A stretch of 64,000 nucleotides of DNA from Algoriphagus halophilus (lineage in GTDB: Bacteria; Bacteroidota; Bacteroidia; Cytophagales; Cyclobacteriaceae): contig NZ_FSRC01000004.1 of NCBI RefSeq assembly GCF_900129785.1, positions 124,001-188,000 on the forward strand, in the 5' to 3' direction. The notes under the pieces are model-generated. The model had not been told where the DNA came from. It worked only from the letters and a program-made list of their open reading frames with translations, and searched no databases. The position numbers and the translations under genes are program-made. Positions 26,182 to 35,137 of this stretch are shown here, in pieces. Position 1 is the first letter of the stretch. Each line of letters begins with the position of its first letter.

Positions 26182-26409
26182 GTTAGAGGCAAAGAAGTTT
26201 ATTAAGACGAATCCGTATGCTATTGCCAGTAATATCCTATGGAAATAGAATGCTCTTATCCTTAGGGCTTATTAGAATTTGTTTTAAGACAAAGTACAAA
26301 TTCCCTTACCATAGATAGTAGTTCTTCCAAAAGGTTTCAATTATGGAGGCTTGCGCCTAATCAACAAACATTTCAAAGGAGCGAATTGTGAATTATGAAG
26401 TGCAAAAAA
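26182..26409. other. Intergenic region between convergent genes
   Basis: I see no gene here. A short repeat AGGC-TTGC-GCCT near 26348 is too small to interpret. With the flanking terminators the gap between the two coding regions is 329 bases. Confidence 0.4.
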
Positions 26410-26440
26410 AAAAGCCCTGAGATTCGTCTCAGAGCTTTTT
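26410..26440 (-). terminator. Terminator of the M14 peptidase operon
   Basis: AAGC-C-CTGAGA pairs with TCTCAG-A-GCTT around a TTCG tetraloop. A runs on the left make T runs on the minus strand, and T follows on the right, so it may work in both directions. Confidence 0.8.
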
Positions 26441-26455
26441 TTGAATTCTTGTGGT

Positions 26456-28192
26456 TTACTTCTTCCAGCTTACTTTTCCTCCTTTTGCAGAGTCAACAGT
26501 AATAGAGTAATTAGATCCTGAAGAAACAATCCACTTAACTTTTACTGCAGTCATTCCAGGGATATTTGCTACTTCAATCTTTTCAGGATTTCTTTTTTGT
26601 TCACTGAATTTCTTGAAGTCCTCATCTTCTACTACAAAGCCGGCCACTACTTTTGCCCCGGAAATACTCACATAATCTGGTCTCTCGATTTTATACTTTA
26701 AATCCTGACTAGCATGGGTCGGCATCAATCTTTCATTGAAGATGGTTGCTGTGATGGATTTTAATCCTCCTCCTAAGTCTTCTTCCTTCACATCCATAAT
26801 CGAAAGTTTTGGCGTATGATAGGCATGATAAATAGTGAAAGCTGCATTTCTATGAGCATCTTGCTCCAATAAGAAGCCTGGATGTGCTCTTCCAAATGTC
26901 TTTTTGAATCCGCCTATTTCCACAGTGCCGAATTGAGGATGTTCATATTCATGCCACATCACAAATGCATCCCCCATGGTCAGCAATTGATCTACTTCAA
27001 ACATTTCGTCTTGATTTCCTCTTCCAGAACCTTCTTTATGGAAATACAAATAAGAAGTCATTAATTCATTAGAATAGGTGAATACGCCTCTTGTCCCATA
27101 AAACCAGTCCAATTCTCCTCCAAAAACTGAATAGAGGTCTTTATAGACAGTCAAATAACGGTAACCAGGAATCATTTCCTCTCCTTTAGAAGCGATGGCA
27201 TCATAAATGCGGATATCATCTCTGTTGTATGTGCTGACATCTTCCTCCGCGCCTGGGCCTCTTAAAATCATCCCCCCACTGTTGTGAAAGCTTTGAGCAC
27301 CGGCAATGTTGGGGTGCTTCATCACAAACTCCATAATATTTCTGTTTTCAGGCAAGGAAAATGGATATCTCAAAGCCCCTCTTTGAATATAGTCTGGCTG
27401 CCAATTCCATCCCCAATCTCTGTTTGGGTCATAATACCCAACTCCGTCATCATTGACTCTACCATCTCCATCACCATCTGTACCTTCCTGTCCTAGTATT
27501 TCGTATTCACCGACTTTATCTGCACCCACCATGATCAATTTTCTTGGATCTTGGGGATCTTTGATATATCTGCCAGTAGGTGATTTTCGTATCATCATCG
27601 TAATATGTCCATCCCCATCTAAGTCATCCATCCCATCTTCACCTTTGAGTCCGTCCCCGTCATTATCCAAAACCATCATTCCAGATCGTGGAGAATTGGC
27701 GGTGTTGGGCTGATTGAAGAAATCGTTTCTTGCATCAGGATTGATTGTTGGGGTGATGTAAAAGGTTTTGTCCTTTAATAGTTGTTGGATGAATTCATTA
27801 TCTGCATGCATTTCGGTCAAATACCAAGCAGCGTACAAAGCAAATTCCCCACCCTGAATTTCATTAGAGTGAATGTTACCATCGATCCACATACCTGGCT
27901 TGTCTGTATCAGGACCCGTGGAGAAATCAGTGATGGTTAAGGTCATCATATCTCTACCTTCGTAGGATTTTCCGATGGATTCTATCTTTGCGATATCGGG
28001 ATGGGCTGCTGCAATTTTTTTCATATTGTCCACAAGCCCTTCGTAGGTGTAATAACGATTAAATGCTATTTCAACTTTTGGCATGTATGGAGTACCCACT
28101 GCTTGGAAGAATTTTTCCTGAGCATTGGCGTCGATAGTAGTTAGACTCAAAGCACTAAAAGCCAGCCCAACGATTAATTTTGTTGTTTTCAT
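26456..28192 (-). CDS. Secreted M14-family zinc carboxypeptidase
   Basis: The 578-residue protein has a signal peptide (1-24, ending DANAQ). Zinc ligands are visible as His108 and Glu111 in DGNIHSNEIQGGE and His303 in SFHNSGG. An Asp-Gly-rich insert (about 175-198 and 237-252, with DNDGDG, DLDGDG and GTDGDGDGR) resembles calcium-binding loops. The C-terminal 150 residues form a further beta domain. The family removes C-terminal residues from peptides outside the cell or in the periplasm. It lies 12 bases after an M14-like gene in the same direction. Confidence 0.9.
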   Translation of the reverse strand: MKTTKLIVGLAFSALSLTTIDANAQEKFFQAVGTPYMPKVEIAFNRYYTYEGLVDNMKKIAAAHPDIAKIESIGKSYEGRDMMTLTITDFSTGPDTDKPGMWIDGNIHSNEIQGGEFALYAAWYLTEMHADNEFIQQLLKDKTFYITPTINPDARNDFFNQPNTANSPRSGMMVLDNDGDGLKGEDGMDDLDGDGHITMMIRKSPTGRYIKDPQDPRKLIMVGADKVGEYEILGQEGTDGDGDGRVNDDGVGYYDPNRDWGWNWQPDYIQRGALRYPFSLPENRNIMEFVMKHPNIAGAQSFHNSGGMILRGPGAEEDVSTYNRDDIRIYDAIASKGEEMIPGYRYLTVYKDLYSVFGGELDWFYGTRGVFTYSNELMTSYLYFHKEGSGRGNQDEMFEVDQLLTMGDAFVMWHEYEHPQFGTVEIGGFKKTFGRAHPGFLLEQDAHRNAAFTIYHAYHTPKLSIMDVKEEDLGGGLKSITATIFNERLMPTHASQDLKYKIERPDYVSISGAKVVAGFVVEDEDFKKFSEQKRNPEKIEVANIPGMTAVKVKWIVSSGSNYSITVDSAKGGKVSWKK

Positions 28193-28204
28193 GATTTTTA
28201 GATG

Positions 28205-29797
28205 TTAGAGTTTAAAAGTTGCATTCACAAAACCTACATGAGAAGCTCCTGCTTTCACAGGTATTTCTCCTTTACCTTTTACAATCCAGCTAAGTTCTAC
28301 CTTCTCATATGCTCCAATCACATCAATTAACTCGATTTTGTTTCCGGAAATAATTCTATCAGCTGGAAGGTTCATATCTACTCTAACCTTTCTTAACCAT
28401 CTGGAGCGCTCTCCCATTTGAGAATGTGTCGGAATAGGAGAGTTGTTAAATAAATCCACAGTAATTCTCGTTAAACCATTTCCTAATCCCTCAATCTTGA
28501 GATTATGCATTTCCAGTTTAGGCTGCATTTCTGCAAGCTTTAAAATAAAATCCGTGTGTTCATCGGCTATCTCTCCTACTTTTTCAAATGGAGGATTGAC
28601 CATGACAAATGGGTTAATTCCACCTACTTCTACTTTTTTGCCTGGAAAATCAGGATGATTGATTTCTTTCCAAGGAGTGTAAACACCTTCCCATCCCAAA
28701 GAATCAGCCCATGCCAGATAATTGGCTTCTGCATTTGTTTTTCCTTTAAATTCTGGAGTCCAATATCCCGGCGTTCCAAAACTTAATCTTCCAAAGTGAA
28801 AATAAGCCCATTGGAAAAAATCTCCATCAGTTCCCTGGTTCGTTTGCTGAAATGGTTTACTTGAAATGGTTTCATTGTAAATAGAAGATACCATACTATT
28901 TATGGCTTGGTCTTTCTCCAGAATAGAGGTCACAATCCTTTTTCTAGCCTCGCCCGCATTATATTTTAAGGGAGAGGAAAGGTTGTTTGCAGGAGAAAAT
29001 GTAACAAATGCAAAAATGTTCCATTGGTCAAACAGGTAGTCCAATAAAGCTCTGGATTCTTTTTGAGCTACAGGAATATCACCCGCAAGCGGTTCGAATA
29101 CGGGGAATTTATAGGTCAAAGACTTATTGAAAGCGATTCCTTCTTCAAGGTCTTCTGCATATTTCCCATCCTTATCCTCATCTACAGATTCTTTGAATAC
29201 TAAATATTTTCCAGCTTCTCCTTTAGCATGATTCGCCTTTTCCATAACACGTTCATCTTCTGAAGAAATCACATAGTCTCCCATGGGATCTTCTACACGC
29301 ATCCAAGTAATCATTCCATTTCCATCTAAATCAGTGTACCCATTGTCAGCAGGAACACCGTCTCTATCATGGTCTACTGTAACTGCATTTCCCCGTCTTT
29401 CATACTTCAATGCCGCATGATATTGCTCATAGGCATCTGGTGACATGTTTGGAAAAATATAGAAAGTAGTATTTTCCAATGCAGCAGCATTTTCTGACAC
29501 TAATTTCTCAGCGAATTGCAAGGCGAGCTCAACACTAAGTACATGATAGCCTTCCACTCCTCCGACTACTGCAATAGCAGGTTTTTCATCTACTTGACCG
29601 GTCCCTATTTTTAACGCCCAAATATCTTTTCCTCCTTCCGTCTTGGTGAGAGAGGTTAGTTCGGCCGATGCATTGGAGCTAATCTGTTGTAGCCTTTGGT
29701 TTACTTGAGAAAGTGTGGGGTAATCAGATTGCGCAAAACCATGCATTGACCAACCCAAGCTTCCTAAAAGTAAGCCTGTTAGTAGTAATTTTCTCAT
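28205..29797 (-). CDS. M14-like protein lacking zinc ligands (probable pseudopeptidase)
   Basis: The 530-residue secreted protein (signal peptide 1-22, HGFAQS) is a paralogue of the next gene, with the same domain layout, Asp-Gly-rich inserts (DHDRDG, DLDGNG, DEDKDG) and C-terminal beta domain. The zinc motif HxxE is replaced by Glu82-Gly-Tyr-His85 in GGVEGYHVLSVE, and the third His block SFHNSGG by TFSPANNLSS. The catalytic-Glu region also lacks a match. It is the first gene of the two-gene operon, so it may bind substrate or assist the active partner. Confidence 0.75.
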   Translation of the reverse strand: MRKLLLTGLLLGSLGWSMHGFAQSDYPTLSQVNQRLQQISSNASAELTSLTKTEGGKDIWALKIGTGQVDEKPAIAVVGGVEGYHVLSVELALQFAEKLVSENAAALENTTFYIFPNMSPDAYEQYHAALKYERRGNAVTVDHDRDGVPADNGYTDLDGNGMITWMRVEDPMGDYVISSEDERVMEKANHAKGEAGKYLVFKESVDEDKDGKYAEDLEEGIAFNKSLTYKFPVFEPLAGDIPVAQKESRALLDYLFDQWNIFAFVTFSPANNLSSPLKYNAGEARKRIVTSILEKDQAINSMVSSIYNETISSKPFQQTNQGTDGDFFQWAYFHFGRLSFGTPGYWTPEFKGKTNAEANYLAWADSLGWEGVYTPWKEINHPDFPGKKVEVGGINPFVMVNPPFEKVGEIADEHTDFILKLAEMQPKLEMHNLKIEGLGNGLTRITVDLFNNSPIPTHSQMGERSRWLRKVRVDMNLPADRIISGNKIELIDVIGAYEKVELSWIVKGKGEIPVKAGASHVGFVNATFKL

Positions 29798-30010
29798 AAA
29801 TTGTTTGGGTTTTAAATTTCATTGGTATCCAGGAGAAGCTCCTGATCTTCCTTTAAATTTTATAAATTTTACAGATAATTTAGGTAGTACTTTTTCCGAA
29901 TGCTTAAATCACGCATAAGTGGGCATTGCTCGGGATAAGTGGATAAGATAAAAAACTATGTTGTACAGATCGGGATTTTTCGCTTATTTCATGCAAATAG
30001 CTACTACATC

Positions 30011-30841
30011 ATGTACCAAAAAATAGCCCTTGCAATAGCCTTTTCTCCAAGAATTGAGGCGTTGATCTCCGAAACCAAAAGATTGGTAGAGCTCTTTGAG
30101 TCAGAATTGATATTAATTCATGTTGGGAAAAAGACAGATGAGTTGGTACAGAAACTAGAAGGATTAGTAGAAAATGCACAGCTACCTAAGGACCGCACCA
30201 AAATTATTTGGAAAGAAGGGAAGCCTGGTAAAATGATTTTAGAAGCATGCAGGGATGAAAATGTAGATTTACTAGTAGCAGGAGCCCTAAAAAATGAAAG
30301 CTTTCTAACTTATTACCTAGGTTCGGTGGGGAGAAAAATAATCAGAAAAGCCCCTTGCTCTGTACTTACACTTATTGAGCCGAAAGTAGAAACTACTGGC
30401 TTTTCACAGGTGGTATTCAATGGAACGCAAACTCCTATCACACCTTTTGTAATACAGCAAGGCATCGATTTTTCAAAAAAAGTAAAGGCGGACCAGGTTT
30501 TTATTTTGAATGAGATTAAAATGTATGGGCTTCAAATGGGGACTGCCTCTGAAGATTCGGAGCAGGAGGTTGCTCAAACCAGACGTCAGCTAGTTCAGGA
30601 TGAAATCAAGTATGTGGAGGATATCCTGAGCAAACTGGATAAAGATGATTTAAAAATTAGTATCAAAGTGACCGGGGGTAGGTGGGCCATCGAGTTGGCA
30701 CGATTCTGTGAAAAAATTAATGCAGATTTGTTGGTAGTAGGTGATGAACATAAATTAAATTTTTTCGATAGGATTTTCCCACATGATTTGGAAGACTTAT
30801 TAAGCACTTTGCCTTGTAATCTATTAATTGTAAAAGAATAA
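30011..30841 (+). CDS. Tandem UspA-domain universal stress protein
   Basis: From the ATG at 30011 the product has 276 residues and two UspA folds. The first begins YQKIALAIAFSPR and contains EACRDENVDLLVAGA and YYLGSVGRKIIRKAPCSVL. The second ends ADLLVVGDEHKLNF and TLPCNLLIVKE. An upstream start at 29939 would add 24 residues not typical of the family. It is six bases before an antiporter gene, and such pairs are common, so it may regulate or respond to ion transport. Confidence 0.82.
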   Translation: MYQKIALAIAFSPRIEALISETKRLVELFESELILIHVGKKTDELVQKLEGLVENAQLPKDRTKIIWKEGKPGKMILEACRDENVDLLVAGALKNESFLTYYLGSVGRKIIRKAPCSVLTLIEPKVETTGFSQVVFNGTQTPITPFVIQQGIDFSKKVKADQVFILNEIKMYGLQMGTASEDSEQEVAQTRRQLVQDEIKYVEDILSKLDKDDLKISIKVTGGRWAIELARFCEKINADLLVVGDEHKLNFFDRIFPHDLEDLLSTLPCNLLIVKE

Positions 30842-30847
30842 TCTTCC

Positions 30848-32083
30848 ATGGAAACTTTAAACCATAAGGAGGTTATTAATTTACTCCTCCAGCTTGCCGC
30901 CATGTTAATAATGGCCAGAGTATTTGCCGAATTGGCAAGGAAGTTTAAACTTCCTGCAGTAGTCGGTGAAATTTTGGCTGGTATCATTTTAGGACCGACC
31001 ATATTAGGTACCTTATTCCCAGGAGCTCAGGATTATTTGTTCGGCTCGCATGAAATGTCAAATGTTGCTTTGGATGGCTTTGTCCAAATCTCTGTAGTCC
31101 TACTCCTGTTTATTGCGGGATTGGAAGTAGAGCTTCAAGTGGTATGGAACCAAGGGAAAAATGCGCTAAAAATTGCTACGGCCTCCATGGCATTACCCAT
31201 TATTACAGGGTTTGTGTTAGCCTATGCTTTCCCGGAATTTTTGGGAGTGAATATCAATGATAGAGCGGTAGCCTCTACCTTTTTTGGATTGGCCATTTCC
31301 ATCACTGCATTGGCAGTTGTCGCAAGGATATTAATGGATTTGGGAATCTTTAAGACCCAGACAGGTTTGCTGATTATAGCTGCTGCCATGATCGTAGACA
31401 TCCTTGGTTGGATTGTTTTCTCAGTAATATTGTCCTTATCCGAATCGGGTGCAGAAGGATTGGGTGTTTGGCCTACGATTGGGTTAACCCTGATATTTAC
31501 GCTCTTTATGTTGACTTTAGGAAAGGGGTTAATTAATCGGGTGTTGCCTTGGATCAATAAAAACCTAGCTTGGCCAGGAGGATTACTTTCCTTATCGTTG
31601 GCCATTTGTTTTTTGGCAGCTTCTTTTACAGAGTTTATTGGGATTCATGCCATTTTTGGAGCTTTCATCATTGGAGTAGCTTTAGGAGATTCCGAATACT
31701 TAACAGAAAAAGCCAAGGAGATCCTTCATCAATTCATTAACAATATTTTTGCACCTATTTTCTTCGTGTCCATTGGATTGAAAGTAAACTTTGTGGAGGC
31801 CTTCGATCCTGGCGTAACTGGAGTGGTGGTGATTCTTGGCTTGTTGGCAAAGTATTTTGGAGCCTACTTAGGAGGAAGGTATGCAGGAATAAGCCGAAAA
31901 GAATCGATCATTGTTGGCTTTGGGCTTAGTACCAGGGGGAGTATGGATATCATTCTGGGATTGATTGCCCTAGAGACAGGATTGGTCTCTGAATCCTTGT
32001 TTATTGGGTTGGTTATTCTTGCCTTGATTTCAAGTATTTTCTCAGGTCCTTTAATCAACTGGGCACAGAAGCTGAAATTTTAA
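30848..32083 (+). CDS. CPA2-family cation:proton antiporter
   Basis: The 411-residue membrane protein has about 12 helices. Conserved blocks are PAVVGEILAGIILGPTILG, LLLFIAGLEVEL and FFGLAISITALAVVARIL, and ending FFVSIGLKVNF with GLSTRGSMDIILGLIA. These match KefB/NapA-type Na+/H+ or K+/H+ exchangers without the TrkA nucleotide domain. The ion is not readable. It forms a unit with the upstream stress protein. Confidence 0.88.
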   Translation: METLNHKEVINLLLQLAAMLIMARVFAELARKFKLPAVVGEILAGIILGPTILGTLFPGAQDYLFGSHEMSNVALDGFVQISVVLLLFIAGLEVELQVVWNQGKNALKIATASMALPIITGFVLAYAFPEFLGVNINDRAVASTFFGLAISITALAVVARILMDLGIFKTQTGLLIIAAAMIVDILGWIVFSVILSLSESGAEGLGVWPTIGLTLIFTLFMLTLGKGLINRVLPWINKNLAWPGGLLSLSLAICFLAASFTEFIGIHAIFGAFIIGVALGDSEYLTEKAKEILHQFINNIFAPIFFVSIGLKVNFVEAFDPGVTGVVVILGLLAKYFGAYLGGRYAGISRKESIIVGFGLSTRGSMDIILGLIALETGLVSESLFIGLVILALISSIFSGPLINWAQKLKF

Positions 32084-32115
32084 GATCATTTTTCAATGAC
32101 TCATTTGAAAGATCA

Positions 32116-32148
32116 ATTGGCTTAAGTTAACAATCAGATGTAATTTTG
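32116..32148 (+). promoter_or_regulatory. Candidate promoter of hemH
   Basis: ATTG (32116-32119), a 21-base spacer and TAATTTTG (32141-32148), 34 bases before the hemH ATG. The spacing is at the long end of the usual range. Confidence 0.5.
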
Positions 32149-32182
32149 GGTTGTCCTTTTCATTACCCACAATCAAAAGCAC

Positions 32183-33211
32183 ATGATCAAAACCGGAAAA
32201 ACTGGCGTATTGCTAGTGAATTTGGGAACTCCAGATAGCACATCCACAGGTGATGTAAGAAAGTATTTACGCGAATTCCTAATGGATGGACGTGTGATAG
32301 ATATTCCATTTATACCGAGATGGATGTTAGTCAACTTGATTATAGCTCCTTTTAGAGCCCCAAAATCTGCTGCAGAATACCGTAAGCTATGGACAGATAG
32401 AGGCTCACCATTGCTTTTTCATACCGTGGACTTAAAAGAAAAGCTGGTAGAAAAACTAGATTCATCTGAATATGTGGTGTCCATGGGAATGAGATACCAA
32501 AGTCCTTCCATTGAATCGGCATTGGAGGAGTTGATGAAAAAGAAAGTGAAGAAGATTATTGTCGTGCCATTGTTTCCACAATATGCCTCTGCCACCAATG
32601 GTTCGGTTATAGATCGAGTAATGGAAATAGCCCGTGGTTGGCAGATCATTCCAGAGATTACCTTTGTTAGCAATTTTATAGATCATCCTCTTTTCCTTAA
32701 AGCTTGGAAAGAATTAGGGCAAGAAATGATGGAGAAGAAAAAATATGATCGCTTTTTATTTTCTTATCATGGCCTTCCTGAACGACAAATTAAAAAAGGT
32801 TCAGTAGACAACTATTGCCAATTAGGCGCTTGCTGTAATAAATATTCCTCTTCAAATCAGTTTTGTTATAGAGCCCAGTGTTTCCAGACCACTCGGATGA
32901 TTGCGGCCGAACTTGGTCTGCCCGAGGATAAAGTAGATACCTGTTTTCAATCTCGATTAGGAAAAGACCCTTGGGTTCAGCCCTATACGGAGGATATGAT
33001 CAAGAAATTGTCCTCGGAAGGGGTAAAGAACGTTTTGGTGTTTTCTCCAGCATTTGTTGCTGACTGCTTAGAGACTACAGTCGAGGTAGGACAAGAATAT
33101 AAAGAGCAGTTTGAAGAGCAAGGTGGAGACCATTGGGATTTAGTCCCAAGTTTGAACTCTGAGGATACCTGGGTGGATTGTTTGGTAGATTTAGTCCACT
33201 CTAAGTCTTGA
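32183..33211 (+). CDS. hemH: Ferrochelatase with internal cysteine cluster
   Basis: Ferrochelatase inserts Fe2+ into protoporphyrin IX (or coproporphyrin III) in the last steps of haem synthesis. The 342-residue protein has GVLLVNLGTPDS at the start, SYHGLPERQ with the metal-binding His, and FSPAFVADCLETTVE near the end. The segment 212-233 holds Cys at 212, 217, 218, 228 and 233, placed where some bacterial ferrochelatases bind a [2Fe-2S] cluster. Confidence 0.93.
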   Translation: MIKTGKTGVLLVNLGTPDSTSTGDVRKYLREFLMDGRVIDIPFIPRWMLVNLIIAPFRAPKSAAEYRKLWTDRGSPLLFHTVDLKEKLVEKLDSSEYVVSMGMRYQSPSIESALEELMKKKVKKIIVVPLFPQYASATNGSVIDRVMEIARGWQIIPEITFVSNFIDHPLFLKAWKELGQEMMEKKKYDRFLFSYHGLPERQIKKGSVDNYCQLGACCNKYSSSNQFCYRAQCFQTTRMIAAELGLPEDKVDTCFQSRLGKDPWVQPYTEDMIKKLSSEGVKNVLVFSPAFVADCLETTVEVGQEYKEQFEEQGGDHWDLVPSLNSEDTWVDCLVDLVHSKS

Positions 33212-33300
33212 ATGAAATCTATTTTCCCATCACAATTATAAATTAGGTCAGGTTTCGGTTCTTTGATGGAGAATATTGATCTTTCATTCATAAATCACCT

Positions 33301-34476
33301 TTGCATCAATTGTCAAAGTCAAACTCATCGGAATTTTTATTAATCTCAGGGATTCTATTGGTATCCATTAATCTGAGGACCTCTATCGCTTCAGTGGGCC
33401 CATTGATTCCGTTTATACGGGATGACCTGGGTTTGTCGAATGGGTTGGCGGGTTTCCTCACCACACTGCCTTTGTTGACCTTTGCCACCTTTTCCCTTTT
33501 TGCCCCTGCGATTGGAAGAAAAATGGGTATGGGGAGGGCGGTTTTTTTGGGTATTCTATTATTGACTATTGGGGTCATTCTCCGGGTTTTGGGAGGAATT
33601 GAACTTTTATTGGTAGGCACTGCCCTGACAGGAGTTGGAATCGTAATTGCCAATGTTTTGGTGATTCCTTTGATAAAGGTCCGATTACCACATAAAATAG
33701 GTTTGATGACTGCCTTATTGGCTACTATGATGTCACTTTTTGCGGCTATTGCAGCAGGCTTTTCAGTCCCAATCGCAGAAGATTTAGGTTTTGGATGGAG
33801 AGGATCTTTGGCATCTTGGGCCTTCTTTATGGTTCTTGCTCTAATTGTCTGGATTCCACAATTGAAAAGGCCAAAAGCGGGCATGCATATAGGTGGGGAG
33901 AAAGCAAAAAACGTCTGGAAATCCAAATTAGCTTGGCAAGTCACGCTATTTATGGGTTGCCAATCTGTAATGTATTTTACTTTGACAGCTTGGCTTCCGG
34001 ATATGTTGGTGTCTAGAGGATGGTCTCCCGTAGAGGCAGGTGCTGTATCTTCCATTATGCAACTGGTATCCTTGATAGGTTCCTATTTTGCACCATCTAT
34101 TTTGATCAAGTTGAAGCAGCAGTCAGGAGTAATATTAATTGTTGGGATAGGCTATATCATTGGATTTTTAGGCTTATTTATTGAATCGGAATGGGTTACT
34201 TATTCCTCTTTGACCCTAATAGGATTGGGAATGGGGGCTAGTTTAAGTATCGCCTACACGTTGATCTCACTGAGAACGGCAGAAGATCAGACGACAGCCA
34301 AGCTCTCTGCGATGGTTCAGTCCTCTGGATACTACTTAGCAGCATTGGGACCTATGCTTTTTGGTGTTTCCTTAGATCTTTTTGGGTCATGGAATATTTT
34401 AATCTGGTTCTTGATTCTATTCTCTGTTCTTTTTACTGGCTTTGGAATGGCTGCAGGACGAGATATGAAGATCTAA
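33301..34476 (+). CDS. MFS transporter, CynX/NimT type
   Basis: The 391-residue protein has about 12 helices. RTSIASVGPLIPFIRDDLGLSNGLAGFLTTLPL (read as blocks) and APAIGRKMGMGRAVFLG give the CynX/NimT subfamily pattern. Members move cyanate, nitroimidazoles or small anions, so the substrate is open. No ATG fits the N-terminus. The TTG at 33301 or 33310 is the likely start. A box CACCTTTG (33296-33303) overlaps the TTG, which is odd and suggests a leaderless or misplaced start. Confidence 0.78.
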   Translation: MHQLSKSNSSEFLLISGILLVSINLRTSIASVGPLIPFIRDDLGLSNGLAGFLTTLPLLTFATFSLFAPAIGRKMGMGRAVFLGILLLTIGVILRVLGGIELLLVGTALTGVGIVIANVLVIPLIKVRLPHKIGLMTALLATMMSLFAAIAAGFSVPIAEDLGFGWRGSLASWAFFMVLALIVWIPQLKRPKAGMHIGGEKAKNVWKSKLAWQVTLFMGCQSVMYFTLTAWLPDMLVSRGWSPVEAGAVSSIMQLVSLIGSYFAPSILIKLKQQSGVILIVGIGYIIGFLGLFIESEWVTYSSLTLIGLGMGASLSIAYTLISLRTAEDQTTAKLSAMVQSSGYYLAALGPMLFGVSLDLFGSWNILIWFLILFSVLFTGFGMAAGRDMKI

Positions 34477-34501
34477 TAGGATTATTTCCGCTGGCATTAT
34501 G

Positions 34502-34509
34502 TAATTTTG
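34502..34509 (+). promoter_or_regulatory. -7 box before the DUF5698 gene
   Basis: TAATTTTG matches TAnnTTTG and lies 26 bases before the ATG. No -33 element at proper spacing is seen. Confidence 0.35.
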
Positions 34510-34534
34510 CGCGAGTTTCCCAAATGATATTACC

Positions 34535-35137
34535 ATGCAAGAATTAATGCAATCCCTAGGCGTTTCAGAAAACTTATTTAACTATCTGATTATGCCCCTA
34601 TTAATCTTTATTGCACGTGTAGGAGATGTTTCAATTAATACGTTGCGTATCATGTTTATGATGAATGGGAAGAAGAACATTGCTCCCATTTTGGGATTTT
34701 TTGAGGCTTTGATCTGGTTGCTTGCCATAGGCCAGATATTTCAAAATATATCCAACCCCATGTCTTATATCGCTTATGCTGCTGGTTTTGGTACTGGAAC
34801 TTACGTTGGGATGTATTTTGAAGAGAAACTCGCTCTCGGGAGGGTTTTGGTACGGATTATAACTCCAAACCCCAACCCTCAATTGATGGAATATATGAAA
34901 GAGGAGAATTTCCGCTTTACCAATGTAGGGGCCGAAGGGAGGTATGGTAAAGTTCAATTGACTTTTACTGTTATGAAAAGGGATGCACTGGCAAAATTTA
35001 TAGATAAGGTAAGGAGCTTAGATGAAAAGGCGTTTTATACCATTGAAAGTGTGAAACGAATTTCTGAAGACGACCTGAATGTCATGGATGATAAGCCCAG
35101 GTTCAATATGAGCTTTTTCAGCAAAGCCAGGACCTAA
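34535..35137 (+). CDS. DUF5698/DUF2179-family membrane protein
   Basis: The 200-residue protein has three hydrophobic helices (about 15-35, 50-68, 75-95), with RVGDVSINTLRIMFMMNGKKNIAPILGFFEALIWL in short blocks, as in the DUF5698 family. A soluble C-terminal domain follows (about 110-180, with TFTVMKRDALAKFIDKV and FYTIESVKR) of the DUF2179 type. The function is unknown. The stop shares one base with the start of the next gene (TAATG). Confidence 0.78.
   Translation: MQELMQSLGVSENLFNYLIMPLLIFIARVGDVSINTLRIMFMMNGKKNIAPILGFFEALIWLLAIGQIFQNISNPMSYIAYAAGFGTGTYVGMYFEEKLALGRVLVRIITPNPNPQLMEYMKEENFRFTNVGAEGRYGKVQLTFTVMKRDALAKFIDKVRSLDEKAFYTIESVKRISEDDLNVMDDKPRFNMSFFSKART

Noticed and set aside
26340..26360. 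AGGC-TTGC-GCCT repeat in the intergenic region
   Set aside because: Four-base arms are expected by chance.
32084..32115. Repeat TTTCAA/TTGAAA after the antiporter gene
   Set aside because: A six-base stem without T run is below what I would accept as a terminator.
33306..34055. Long minus-strand open frame opposite the MFS gene
   Set aside because: It is antisense to a clear transporter with low-complexity, Ile/Pro-rich composition and no family pattern. A shadow of the real gene.
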